The notes below the pieces were generated by a model. The model did no database searches. It was not told where the DNA came from and saw nothing but the letters and a program-made list of their open reading frames with translations. A stretch of DNA of 64,000 nucleotides from Dryococelus australis (Eukaryota > Arthropoda > Insecta > Phasmatodea > Phasmatidae), in NCBI GenBank assembly GCA_029891345.1, contig CM057000.1, positions 137,748,663 through 137,812,662 on the forward strand. Direction: 5' to 3'. Positions 24,620 to 34,031 of the stretch are shown here, piece by piece. The first letter of the stretch is position 1. Every line of letters begins with the position of its first letter. Made by a program: the position numbers and the translations under genes.

Positions 24620-24840
24620 CGAAAAAAAATTAATTAATTAATTATAATAAATAAAATACAATAATAAAAATAAATTATATTTAAACTTATAAACATAAAA
24701 TTATAATATATTATAAATAAAACAAAAAAAGGAAATTTTTTATTATAAATAAACAATACAATTAATAAAAACAATAAAAAAATTAAAAATTAAACAAAAT
24801 TTTTTAAAGATAAATGTTAAAAAAGCACTTATTATATATT
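24620..24840. repeat. Extremely AT-rich tract
   Basis: About 220 bp almost free of G and C, built from TAAT, ATAAA and TTAAA words. A nuclear mitochondrial insertion would also look like this, but no mitochondrial gene is recognisable. Confidence 0.7.
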
Positions 24841-24862
24841 CGGCCAAAAATTATTATTGCAG

Positions 24863-25024
24863 GCGTTACGCACTCTTGAAATTAATGGCGCCAATACTCG
24901 TGTTTATTGTAAATATTGTAGAAAGCATTTAATATATAACATTTACACTCGGGATAGTGCGAAGTTGAAAGGGCATCTAGAACCACTGAGAAGTCCCGTC
25001 ACAGCCACCAAATACCTGCATTGA
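24863..25024 (+). pseudogene. hAT-type BED-finger fragment (copy 3)
   Basis: A 54-codon frame reads ALRTLEINGANTRVYCKYCR, KHLIYNIYTRDSAKLKGHLE and then PLRSPVTATKYLH before a stop. It keeps CKYC and an AKLKGHL motif 23 residues further on, the expected C-x2-C ... H arrangement of a BED-type finger. It is the best preserved of the three fragments. No start codon or upstream exon is identified, and no catalytic core follows. Confidence 0.5.
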
Positions 25025-25590
25025 CAAAATGAGGGTTGCATTGCTGTTGAGTACTCGCACGTGATGCCGTAGTTCATTATCGGTTTTCCAATAACGGATT
25101 ACTCATCGCCACATAAATACGATCTAAAAAGTTTGTCTTGTGCTATCGACCTAGATGCTGCGGTTTTCGTGGAATTTCTGCAGTCTCTCAAAGGTTTCGA
25201 CCTTAGGGCATTAAAGCCTCGAAAACGGTGGAAGCGTACAGAGTGATAGCGCACCTCAACCTTGTTCGCTAATATTAACCTGCTTATTAGTAATTTGTCA
25301 TTGGAAAACCAACCAAGCTTCGGCTTCACGACTTTTATGCGAAAATAAATTTTTCCGCCAGAAAAAATAACGGCGAAAACGGGTTTTGCAGAGATTTAAG
25401 ATTTAGTTCAAATACTCATGCTACTGAATACCATTGCTCAATATTTAGAAAACTTGATTTAATATTTATAATCCGGGTAAACATGCGTTTTAGCTCCCTC
25501 TTGAGAAAGGCATTTCTACCATAATTTTAATACATATTTTTTAAGAATTATTTTCGTGAAGAGTATGCACACACCCCCATATATAAATGC

Positions 25591-25595
<5 letters not shown>
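25025..25595. other. Anonymous DNA
   Basis: No recognisable gene. A 76-codon minus-strand frame at 25099-25329 has no known domain. Confidence 0.45.

Positions 25596-25596
<1 letters not shown>

Positions 25597-25644
<48 letters not shown>
25597..25644. repeat. (TA)n microsatellite
   Basis: About 24 consecutive TA/AT dinucleotides. Confidence 0.95.
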
Positions 25645-25646
<2 letters not shown>

Positions 25647-25789
25647 CACAGTAAGTTATTATTGCTGTAGACTGACGCGACGATATAATTATATAGTTGA
25701 AGATATCAAACAGTGACGTGTAGTGAGCAAGGCAAGCTGTGTTATCTCGGTGTTATACCCACCTATTCGTTTGCTAGTTCACAAATCGG

Positions 25790-25999
25790 CCTCTTAGACG
25801 CAGTAGTGCAGTCGATGTTACATCACGCGTGTAATGGGCGCCTCGCCGCTCTCTAGTGAGCGGCCGCAATACATTCAGTTTCCCCCAGCTCCACTCTAGC
25901 CGCTGGGGTCCCGCTGCGGGCGCCGAGTGCGTACAGCACTGAGCAAGCACCGGCTTACCTTGCAACGCTCCACCACACGCCGCTGGTAACAAGTACATT
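25790..25999 (-). promoter_or_regulatory. GC-rich island with splice-donor-like site
   Basis: A ~200-bp GC- and CpG-rich patch in AT-rich surroundings, with TGAGCGGCCGCAATAC and TGCGGGCGCCGAGTGCG. On the minus strand an ATG at 25998 opens MYLLPAACGGALQ and runs into TTGCAAG|GTAAGC, a good 5' splice-site match (last exon base 25959). This could be a short first coding exon of a minus-strand gene. With no partner exon recognised it may equally be chance in GC-rich sequence. Confidence 0.25.
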
Positions 26000-26243
26000 T
26001 ACACTTGACTAGTGCATGTTCCCGTTGAACAATATCTTGTTCTCAATACTAATCTGCTCTTACTCTTAATATCTGCATTAGTTCTCATAAGCGGAGTTAG
26101 ACATTCAGAAATAATTGGTTAAGTTGAACAACGATTATTTTTGGCACGAAAATATGTACTTTAGATAGAGCCAGCGATTTTTCGCGAAAAGATATGAGTA
26201 CAGGATAATCTTCAATACTATAAGCACCCACTCAAGTAGCAAC

Positions 26244-27665
26244 ATACGTTGGCCTAAGTGTTAGCATTTGGTTGGAAAGGCTGGAATGCGTTGGGTTATA
26301 AAACATACATAAATACAACGTTGGCCCAACGTAATATGCCAACCAAATATTTTTACTCGAAAATATTAATGAGATACCTTAGAAAAAGATACATCAACAC
26401 CTCACTATATCAAAAAAGTCACAACATGTTGCAAGAGCAATTTTTAAAAACTTTAAAATGGTTGGCTAAATGTTGGCAAATAGTTTGTAGACATAGTGTT
26501 GGAAATGCATATGTGTAATTATGTTGGGCCAACGTTGTAAAATCAACATTTCATGGCAAAGTTAGGGAGTATACTTTATTAATTAAAACAATGTTCCTTT
26601 CCTACTCTTTACGAATTACAGATGTTTTTCACGATACTGCCGATTTTTCTTTGAAATACGTGTATTTGGTTTTATGTTGGGACAATGTTCAAAATCAAAC
26701 AGTTGGCGATTGGTAATCTTCTTTAGTTGGGCCAACACTGTGAAACTAACATATCTCCAACAATGTTCAATAATATTTTTGGAATGAAAAAAAGAACAAC
26801 AACTTTTAATGTTTGTTTAAAATTTAGGTGTTTATTACGTAAATAATTCAGTTTCAAATTTAATTTGATGGTCGAGGTTGGCTGAATGTTTGCAACAAGT
26901 TGGAATATATACAGTTGGTAATTGGTATTTATTTTTATGTTTGACCAGCATTGTACAACCAATACTATAGTGTCGAATTTAGGGAATATTTTTTCTTAAT
27001 GAAAAACAATGCATATTTCCTGTATTGTATGAGATGTAAATGTTATTCATGATACTGACATTTTTTATTTTAGATATGTTCATATGGTTTTTTATGCTGC
27101 AACAATGTTGGGAACCAAAGTGTTGGTGTTTGGCCATTTTTCGTTAGTTGGGCCAAGTTTGTGTAACCTACATAAGTAATTTCAACAATGCTCCATAGAA
27201 AGTTCGGGATAAAAAAAAACGTTCTTGTTTAAACTTTTTTTTAAATACACAAACTAATTGAATTTAAAATATATCTTGATGGTCATGGATGGCTGATTGT
27301 TGGCAACTAGTTGGTAAACACATAGAAATTTTTTGTTGGCCCAACGTCTGGCTCTGGCGTTGGGCCAACGTTGGAAAACGTAAGTTGGGCTAACGTCAAA
27401 ATGTCACTTGGGGAAACGTTGGCCAACCGTGTATTTTTACGTTGGCTCCCAACTGAAATATGACGCTCAACCTACATTATTACGCCGACGAAAATTTATG
27501 GTTTTCTGCACGCTTTCCAAAATTCTCTTTCTTTCAAACATATGCCATATCAATAAAAAAAAACAAAACAAAATGCTGTTTGTTGGCTTTACGTTGGTTT
27601 ATCATGTGTATATTATAAATCACCAATATAATATGACGGAAACCCAACCACTAATATGACGGAAA
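26244..27665 (+). repeat. Tandem repeat of ~413 bp rich in GTTGG / CCAAC words
   Basis: The phrase GTTGGCTGAATGTTTGCAAC and its variants recur near 26459, 26875 and 27286, a period of about 411-416 bp. Between them further shared blocks occur in the same order: TTAGTTGGGCCAACACTGTG, TTTTTCACGATACTG / TTATTCATGATACTGAC and TATGTTGGGACAATGTT. Both flanks are dense in the palindromic word CGTTGGGCCAACG. Units are strongly diverged, so the array is old. No gene is present. The dense palindromic words suggest either the subterminal repeats of a transposon or a degenerate satellite. Confidence 0.65.
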
Positions 27666-27679
27666 CCCAACCACTAATA
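27632..27679 (+). repeat. 24-bp direct duplication
   Basis: The word AATATGACGGAAACCCAACC plus CACT occurs twice in immediate succession. Confidence 0.9.
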
Positions 27680-27954
27680 ACCTAGTTATTACGCTGGCTA
27701 TTCGCAGTAGTTTGATCATAATAATAATCTTCTCTTTTTCAGAAAGGCGTTCACTCAGTCATTTATCCACAGTTAGCAATGCTTTTCGGAGATGTGTTAT
27801 TGCATACATAATGCCGTCTAATAAAAAATGTTCTGCCAACGTTCGTTACCATTGTTTTAAATAAATTTTACCCAATATAAAAATAATTAAAGAACACATT
27901 AAGCCTATTATTGCTCATACCCCTTCACATTACGACCTGAAAACCCCATATGAT

Positions 27955-28035
27955 AGATATTGGAATTCGAACCCACGACCCTTGGATTAGCAGCCCCACA
28001 TATTATCCACAAGACTACTGTAACTTGCTACCCAA
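27955..28035 (-). mobile_element. tRNA-like sequence (SINE head or tRNA pseudogene)
   Basis: On the minus strand it reads AGTAGTCTTGTGGATAATATG, GGGGCTGCTAATCCAAGGGT and then a perfect B box GGTTCGAATTCC. A poly-T stretch on the minus strand lies just upstream (28038-28049). The acceptor stem does not close into a functional cloverleaf, so I call it tRNA-derived. It represents a third head type in this window. Confidence 0.5.
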
Positions 28036-28270
28036 TAAAAAAAAAAAAACCCTATAGCTGCCACTTTTTACATTTGTCCTGTTAAATATACTTAAAGATA
28101 AAAAGAAAGTGGAGATAGCCAAAAAAAGCATTTTTAGACCTTTAATGCGCAATTTCCCCAAGGGAAAGAATAAATTTATAAAATGGCGTTTATAGTTTAG
28201 TCCATTGGCTTACATCACGTGTAATAATAGCTATCCCACTGTTGGAGGTCTAATTTACGTGAAATCCAGC

Positions 28271-28432
28271 TATAGGCTGTTTACTGTACAGCGAGCACTT
28301 TTGAGCCCCTAGTTACTTTTTTCTTTCCAGCCATTTATTATTCCTTAACCACCTTTTTAAATAAATATTACCATGTAAGTAATAAACAAAGCGTGTATAT
28401 CCTACCGCACTTGGTCTAAAGGCTAAAATATA

Positions 28433-28438
<6 letters not shown>
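28271..28438 (+). mobile_element. Short GTTCAC element, left half only
   Basis: Starts TATAGGCTGTTTACTGTACA and follows the 2795 copy through AAGTAATAAACAAAGCGTGT and CCGCACTTGG, then passes into a TA microsatellite. The right half is missing. Confidence 0.8.

Positions 28439-28481
<43 letters not shown>
28438..28481. repeat. (TA)n microsatellite
   Basis: About 22 TA units at the junction between a truncated GTTCAC element and a TTAA-flanked element. Confidence 0.93.
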
Positions 28482-28486
<5 letters not shown>

Positions 28487-28488
28487 AA

Positions 28489-28946
28489 GAGGACTGTGTC
28501 TTGAGACGTTTTCTGTGAAATCGTTGTTTGCGCCTAAACGCGTGTCTCGGTAAATAAAAGTTCTGGAAATACGACTTTTTGATGGAAAGGATAAAAAAAC
28601 TATTGTCTATATCGCTATCTTTTTACTTTTATCACATTAAGTGTAGTAATGGAGAAAAAAAAATGGTGAAAGTGGTCAAATATCGCATTTTTAAAGCTTG
28701 CCTATGCAGTTTTCTTAAGCGATGAGAGAAAAGTACGACTATACGCACGTAGTTTGATCTGTGTACTTTCATCGAGTGTAATAAAACCCCTTTGTTGCAT
28801 ATCTAATTTGCACAGTACAGCGTTGCGACGGAAACACTGCACGCCATGCGCGTAGGAGCGATGAGGTATTAGGTAGGAGTGCGTGTTTGTGTCGCCCGTA
28901 TGGCTCCATCGCTTCTTGACCTTGGACGCGGAGCTACATAGTCCCC
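28489..28946 (+). mobile_element. TTAA-flanked TIR element, ~458 bp
   Basis: Flanked by TTAA at 28485-28488 and 28947-28950. The inverted ends are GAGGACTGTGTC and, inverted, GGGGACTATGTAGC. The interior matches the minus-strand copy at 59524-59979, including AAATCGTTGTTTGCG, AAAAGTACGACTATACGCAC and GGTCAAGAAGCG-type words. TTAA targets are the hallmark of piggyBac-type transposition, so I infer a piggyBac-like non-autonomous element. It has no coding frame. Confidence 0.75.
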
Positions 28947-28950
28947 TTAA

Positions 28951-29779
28951 GGCCCCCGCCTACCTGAGCACTTTAACTGCGTTAATAGTTCACGTTTTTC
29001 TGCGAACTATTAAACGTTCGTCCAGTGTGCTGATATTACGAGAAGAACACATGCTTCCACATTAGGGCTACTGAATGCTTTCAAGACGTTATTCGCATTA
29101 GGAATACAATTTCACAGCATTAAAAATGGCAACAAAAAAAACAGTCTTTTCACAGCCTCGTATCTCAAAATATACACATCAGATACATACAAAACTACTC
29201 AGGGGCCCTGCAAGGAACTTTCCTGCAGTCTTTCCACCAATAAAATAATAGGGTCACCGCTGACAGACCATAGGTACACGCATTGGGGCGAGAACCCTGC
29301 AAGTCACTTTACAGCCTTGCTCTTAGCGGCTATGGCGCACTTGATGTGCGAGGCAACGTCGCCCTTATTGCTCCCGCTCCTCTCGGCCTCGAAAGCAGGG
29401 GAAAAAAAAAGGCCGTTTGTTTTGCGCGAATACTTATACGTTGACGCACTCGGACGCCTTGATGATATTTTTTACGTTCCCGGCACCGCTTCACTCGATC
29501 ATATGGGGTTTTATTTTATGGACATCACTGGATTGCTTTTGAGATTCTCTTTCCAACCGTATACGATTTCTGTATTTCGACTTCGCTTTTTTGGCGAGTA
29601 CAGGCCGACATTGTATTAAGTTTTCTTAATTTTTTACATTAAACTCATACAATTTTAACAATAACCACGCCACACAGTTGTTTTTATAAACGCAATCGAT
29701 TGAATTTGACGAGAGCTTTCGATTGAAACTCAAACGAGCGTCGTAGCTTCTCCTAGTCAAAAGTTATACTACGCGGAAC
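28951..29779. other. Anonymous DNA
   Basis: No recognisable gene. A 100-codon plus-strand frame at 29317-29619 is the longest here, has no domain I recognise and lacks supporting splice or promoter context. Confidence 0.4.
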
Positions 29780-30470
29780 TTATGAGGCACGGCGAAAAGA
29801 ACTCAAAATTGAACAACCCCCCCCCCCCTCCCTCGCCTCGCGATGCTTCCTGGTCTTCACTCAACGTAACATATTCTTTGATCCTTTGGCAATCGAGTGG
29901 TGTAATTGAATTTTCAATGTAGACGATAGATTGGAAGCTGCAATGGCAAACTGTATCCCCCAATTTTGTTGTCATCGGATGTTCTGGATTGCCTCCCACT
30001 ATGGCTGCAAATTTAACGACGTATTCACGTCGAAATCCTTCAGGGGAGCGGACGTGACGTATAGTTCTCGACGGCGATCAGACGTGCGACCCGGGGCGTG
30101 TGGGTATGGGGCCGTCAGGGGTGAAAATAAAAATCAACCCCCTCCCGCCCCCGACAACGTGGAGGGTAGCCCACGCGCGTTCCTAGCACAGACGTCAGCA
30201 GGGGGTTAAACACGAGCTAGGGGGAGGGGAGGTCTGTGTGGGGGTGTGCGCTGGGTGAACTGTGGAGCAGCTGAACGTCCCTGGCAGAGGACTGCGTGGC
30301 CCCGGGGAGCTTGACCCCTTGACCTTCCGGTCGCGCGAGGGTCACGCGTTCTCTGGCGCATGCGCGAACTGATCCCCGACAACTCGTGCTGACCCAATCC
30401 CCCCATTCACCCCGCGCCCCTCTCAACACACCAATCCTTTTCAGTCCCAGTTTACTAGTGCGCAATTTCG
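29780..30470. promoter_or_regulatory. CpG-rich island with NRF1- and ETS-like motifs
   Basis: About 690 bp of GC- and CpG-rich sequence. At 30356-30365 lies GCGCATGCGC, the palindromic core bound by NRF1-family factors (Ewg in insects), and at 30323-30329 the ETS-type word CTTCCGG. Such combinations are typical of TATA-less housekeeping promoters. No exon or donor can be tied to it on either strand, so it is a candidate promoter only. Long open frames over it (up to 92 codons) follow from its GC content. Confidence 0.4.
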
Positions 30471-30519
30471 CTAGATTCGGGCAAGGCTCGACTCACAGTC
30501 GTAGACTAATGCTGAGGTA

Positions 30520-30563
30520 AAGGCTGTTCATGGTAAAGTGAGTAATACTTCAGAAATGAACGT
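30520..30563 (-). mobile_element. GTTCAC terminal fragment
   Basis: AAAGGCTGTTCATGGTAAAG followed by TGAGTAATAC and TTCAGAAATGAACGTTA: one terminal arm of a long GTTCAC element, immediately followed by a complete copy. Confidence 0.75.
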
Positions 30564-30564
30564 T

Positions 30565-30989
30565 AAAGGCTGTTTGCGATAAAGTGAGCACTTTTGAAAT
30601 CAACCTCATAAAAAAGGTCAGTGCTCCTACCTGCATACATTTTAACGGGCGCACTGAGCGACATGCGCCCAGCAAAGTTGGTAACGATGGAGGGTTAGTA
30701 GTTCCATATTACTAAGTCGAATAGAAAGTGTTGGGTAACCATTTGTGACGTTTTAAATTATTTATATAACTTTCTGTGTTTTTTAATGCATCAAAGTGTA
30801 AAGATCAGCAGATTTTAAAATATTTACTTTTCTAATAATTTCGCAATTTCACTGGCCCTGTGCATGCATATAGTGATGAGGCCCGTGACAATGTTAATTT
30901 TACATAAAGCGTAAGACTTCACAACGTGCATAGAAGCATATCTTAGGCAGGGCTTTCAAAAGTGCTCATTTTACCGTGAACAGCGTATA
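30565..30989 (-). mobile_element. Long GTTCAC TIR element, complete
   Basis: Starts AAAGGCTGTTTGCGATAAAG and ends TTTACCGTGAACAGCGTATA. The core in minus orientation carries GCCCAGCAAAGTTGGTAACG and AGTGATGAGGCCCGTGACAA. It directly abuts another long core at its right. Confidence 0.88.
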
Positions 30990-31369
30990 GAAAATAGTCA
31001 CTGCCCTGCATGCATGTATTTTAATGGGAACACTGAGTGACATTTGCCCAGTAAAGTTGGTAACGCTGGATAGAGGGTAAGTTCCATATTTTAACGTCGA
31101 ATAAAAGGTGTTAGGTAACCATTTGTGATAGTTTAAAATTATTTCTTTCGCTTCCTATTTTTTTTTAATTCGTCGAAGACAAAAAAATTGATTAGGTTTG
31201 TAAAGCATTTCTTTTCCTAATAATTTCACAGTTTCATTTCACTGACGAATGAAAAAAGATGCCCATGGCAATGCTAATTTTTACATAAGGTGGAAGAACA
31301 CACAGCATGTATACACGCAGAACGTAAGCAGAACTTTCGAAAGTACTCATTTTACCTTGAACAGCCTAT
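30990..31369 (-). mobile_element. Long GTTCAC element lacking its left end
   Basis: Begins GAAAATAGTCACTGCCCTGC inside the element, directly at the terminus of the previous copy, and ends TTTACCTTGAACAGCCTATG. The missing left arm and shared terminus suggest insertion of one copy into, or recombination between, two copies. Confidence 0.85.
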
Positions 31370-31689
31370 GTAATTAGAGATGGCGATTTATTGCAGGAAA
31401 AGTTGACTGTTTGCTAGGATTCAACGTATTGTACACGTGCCCGAGAGTTTGATTTCCTTATTGACTGTCACGCATGTATGAAGATACTACCCCTTTCCTC
31501 TGGACCAATGAGGATCCTGATACTATAAGGCAGGACGTCTGTGATTGGTCTGCAAACAACTTAGGCGAGTCAAAATATTGTTCACCCATTTATGAAAAAA
31601 TAATAAACTAGTTAGAGTGTCATAGGAGACATGCCAGCTCGAAAAAAAATATTTCAAAAATTTCCACCATCTCTAGATATAATCAATTC

Positions 31690-32110
31690 ACAGTTCGCAG
31701 TTTTCGGAAGCCTTGCTAATGTTCCGCTTCCCCGATATTCCTCCGTATCATTCAAACTAAGTTAACTAAGTCTAGCAAAATTACACTAAGGAAAACGCAC
31801 CGAATTTGTGCGCTCTAAGTTGTAATACTATCATCTCTATGAACTATTTCTTACTAGTCATTGCCACACGCATGTTTTCTCAATGTTTTTATTCATAATT
31901 TTTATAAATATAATATTAGAATTTATAAACAAAACACAGATAAAACTTCAATTTAACGAAAAAATGAGATAATTTCATGTTATCAAAGGTATAAATCGCT
32001 TGTGATACATGGCATATTTAGGAAATAACTAAACACGTCTTATATAAGATGATATTTCGAAGGCTTGATTCAAAAACTCTGAAGAACCCGATAGTAGACT
32101 ATAGACAGCT
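31690..32110 (+). repeat. Dispersed repeat R
   Basis: Carries TTTTCGGAAGCCTTGCTAAT, GTTAACTAAGTCTAGCAAAA and ACTATTTCTTACTAGTCATT in the order seen at 12240, 35569 (inverted) and 58357. The right end is near GATTCAAAAACTCTGAAGAA. The region between the GTTCAC array and this copy (31380-31690) shows nothing recognisable. Confidence 0.6.
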
Positions 32111-32443
32111 TATTCGTCTTCTGCGCATGAACTCAATACCCCAAAAGAACAGAGCTGCCAAGGGCGCTTGTTCAGCAACGACGAACGCGTTCATTTATAT
32201 ATCTTAATTTTTTAAATGACAAGCACTGTGTATATTAATAACATACTTTTACCAAATTAAATATAATCAAACGGCATTGCAAACCGGCATACAACCATCT
32301 GCAAGCACTTGTTTAGTAAACAGTGTTTTAACCTCAAATACAACCCACTCCGTTTTTGCAAGTCGTATTGGCCGGAGAGCAGTTCAATGTTGGGACACGA
32401 GGGTTGGTTGTGCGGAGCCAGCGATATCGGTCTACCTCATGTA

Positions 32444-32877
32444 TATAGGCTGTCCACGGTAAAATGAGCACTTTTGAAAGCCATGCTAAGTATCTACTTG
32501 TATCCACGCTCTGTATTCTTCCGCGTTATGTAAAATTAACTTTGTCGTGGGCCTCATCACTTTATTCAATCGTCGACCAGGTGAAATTGTGAAATTATTA
32601 GGAAAGTAAATACTTTACAAATGTGGTCGTTTTTACACTTCATGCATTTAAAAATTCTGAAAGCGAAAGAAATAATTTAAGCTATCGTAAATTGTTACCT
32701 ACCCCCTTTTATTCGACGTTAAGATATATGGAACTGCTTTCTATCCATCGATACCAACTTTACTGGGCACATGTCACTCAGTGTACCCGTTAAAATATAT
32801 GAGGGCAAGGACAGTGACTTTTTTCTAAGGTTGATTTCAAAAGTACTCACTTTTTTTAAAATCATGAACAGCCTTTA
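32444..32877 (+). mobile_element. Long GTTCAC TIR element
   Basis: Starts TATAGGCTGTCCACGGTAAA and ends AATCATGAACAGCCTTTA. The core follows the 15052 copy closely, including GAAAGCGAAAGAAATAAT, TATTCGACGTTAAGATAT and ATACCAACTTTACTGGGCAC. The left arm AGCACTTTTGAAAGCC is complete. Confidence 0.9.
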
Positions 32878-32888
32878 GTCTATGCTCA

Positions 32889-33337
32889 CAATAGTTCGCC
32901 ACATCCGTCAGTCGTCGGTCTGTCCGGCGGTCACGTGATCTTTAACCAATCACACGGCAAAGTTTATTTTTTTTTTTTTTATATTTACCACCGCCTTTTG
33001 ACGATACTCCTTAGACGTGAATACGCGCTTTCAAATAAGATGCAAGGCAGTGGATCTGTCTTTATATACCTTTGGTGGCAAATTCAAGAGTTTAAATTGT
33101 AAAACAATTAAGTATGAATGTTTATTATGTAAAAATATAAATTCCCATTTTTTTTTATCTATAATATTTTTCCAGCTAAAGAAAGTTCGCGACGTTAAGT
33201 TGTCGCACTGAAATGTTGCCGTTCGGGAAGAATTGACGAACGGCAGAATGTTTTGAATCGCTTTTAACTGACAGACGAAAGTGACAGAAGGATGACTGTC
33301 TGACGGACGGACGACTGACGGATGCGACAACCTATTG
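32889..33337. mobile_element. TIR element with CATCCGTCAG ends, ~450 bp
   Basis: The left end AATAGTTCGCCACATCCGTC continues AGTCGTC. The right end read inverted is AATAGGTTGTCGCATCCGTC continuing AGTCGTC. The arms are about 35 bp with small gaps. The middle is AT-rich with a poly-T run and no coding frame. Only 3 bp separate it from the next element. Confidence 0.7.
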
Positions 33338-33340
33338 TAA

Positions 33341-34028
33341 GGCAGGATTTACAACAGCCCGTCGCGTCCGTCCGTCATCCGCCCGTCCGTCATACGTTCA
33401 TCCTTCTCCCAGCCGAGCGATCTGCAACGAAACTTCGTACGCCCGTCGAAAGTTCATTGCTGCAAACTAATAAAAACGAAACTGTTTACAAATAGGAAAA
33501 AATTCTCCACAAAAAGTGAAAATCGTTAGTGGTATTGTGTTCCCAAGTACCAAAAACAACCATAAACGTACAATAATAGATGTAATTTTTTTTTAAATAC
33601 CATATGAAGCATATTTTTTATTAGTTTTACTATTGCACAACAGGAGCTCGTGTTTCCAAACGTAATTATCAATTAATCTTCAGGAAAAAGGGAATTTGAT
33701 TTAATTTTACAGTTACATAAACAAACATGTGAAATCAAGAGACAGCAAAAACAAAACACTGCACACGCTGCACAGCCTTGTGAAGAACTCGGGATGAACG
33801 AGTAACAAAGCACTGCACACACTACACAGCCTTGTAAAGAACTCGGGATGAACGAGTAACAAAACACTGCACACACTACACAGCCTTGTAAAGAACTCGG
33901 GATGAACGAGTAACAAAACGTGCGAGTTTAGAAGGCTGTAATTTCATCCGTCCGTCCGTCAAATGTTAAAGCGTGCCAAGGTTTCAACGGACGGATAGAA
34001 TTAATGGCGGATCGTTGTAAATCCTACC
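33341..34028. mobile_element. TIR element flanked by TAA, ~690 bp
   Basis: TAA at 33338-33340 and 34029-34031 flanks inverted ends GGCAGGATTTACAACAGCCC and GGTAGGATTTACAACGATCC. Both subterminal regions are full of CCGTC/GACGG words. A 3-bp TAA target and GG-starting ends resemble PIF/Harbinger elements (inference). It contains a threefold 54-bp repeat at 33757-33918. No transposase frame is present. Confidence 0.7.
33757..33918. repeat. 54-bp tandem repeat, three copies
   Basis: Unit CACTGCACACRCTRCACAGC ... GAACTCGGGATGAACGAGTA ACAAA repeated three times with very few differences. Because 54 is a multiple of three and no stop falls in two minus-strand frames, repetitive open frames of 67 codons appear. 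They are not evidence of a gene. Confidence 0.92.
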
Positions 34029-34031
34029 TAA

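Noticed and set aside
24620-24840. Possible nuclear mitochondrial insertion
   Set aside because: Only base composition suggests it. No mitochondrial gene sequence can be read.
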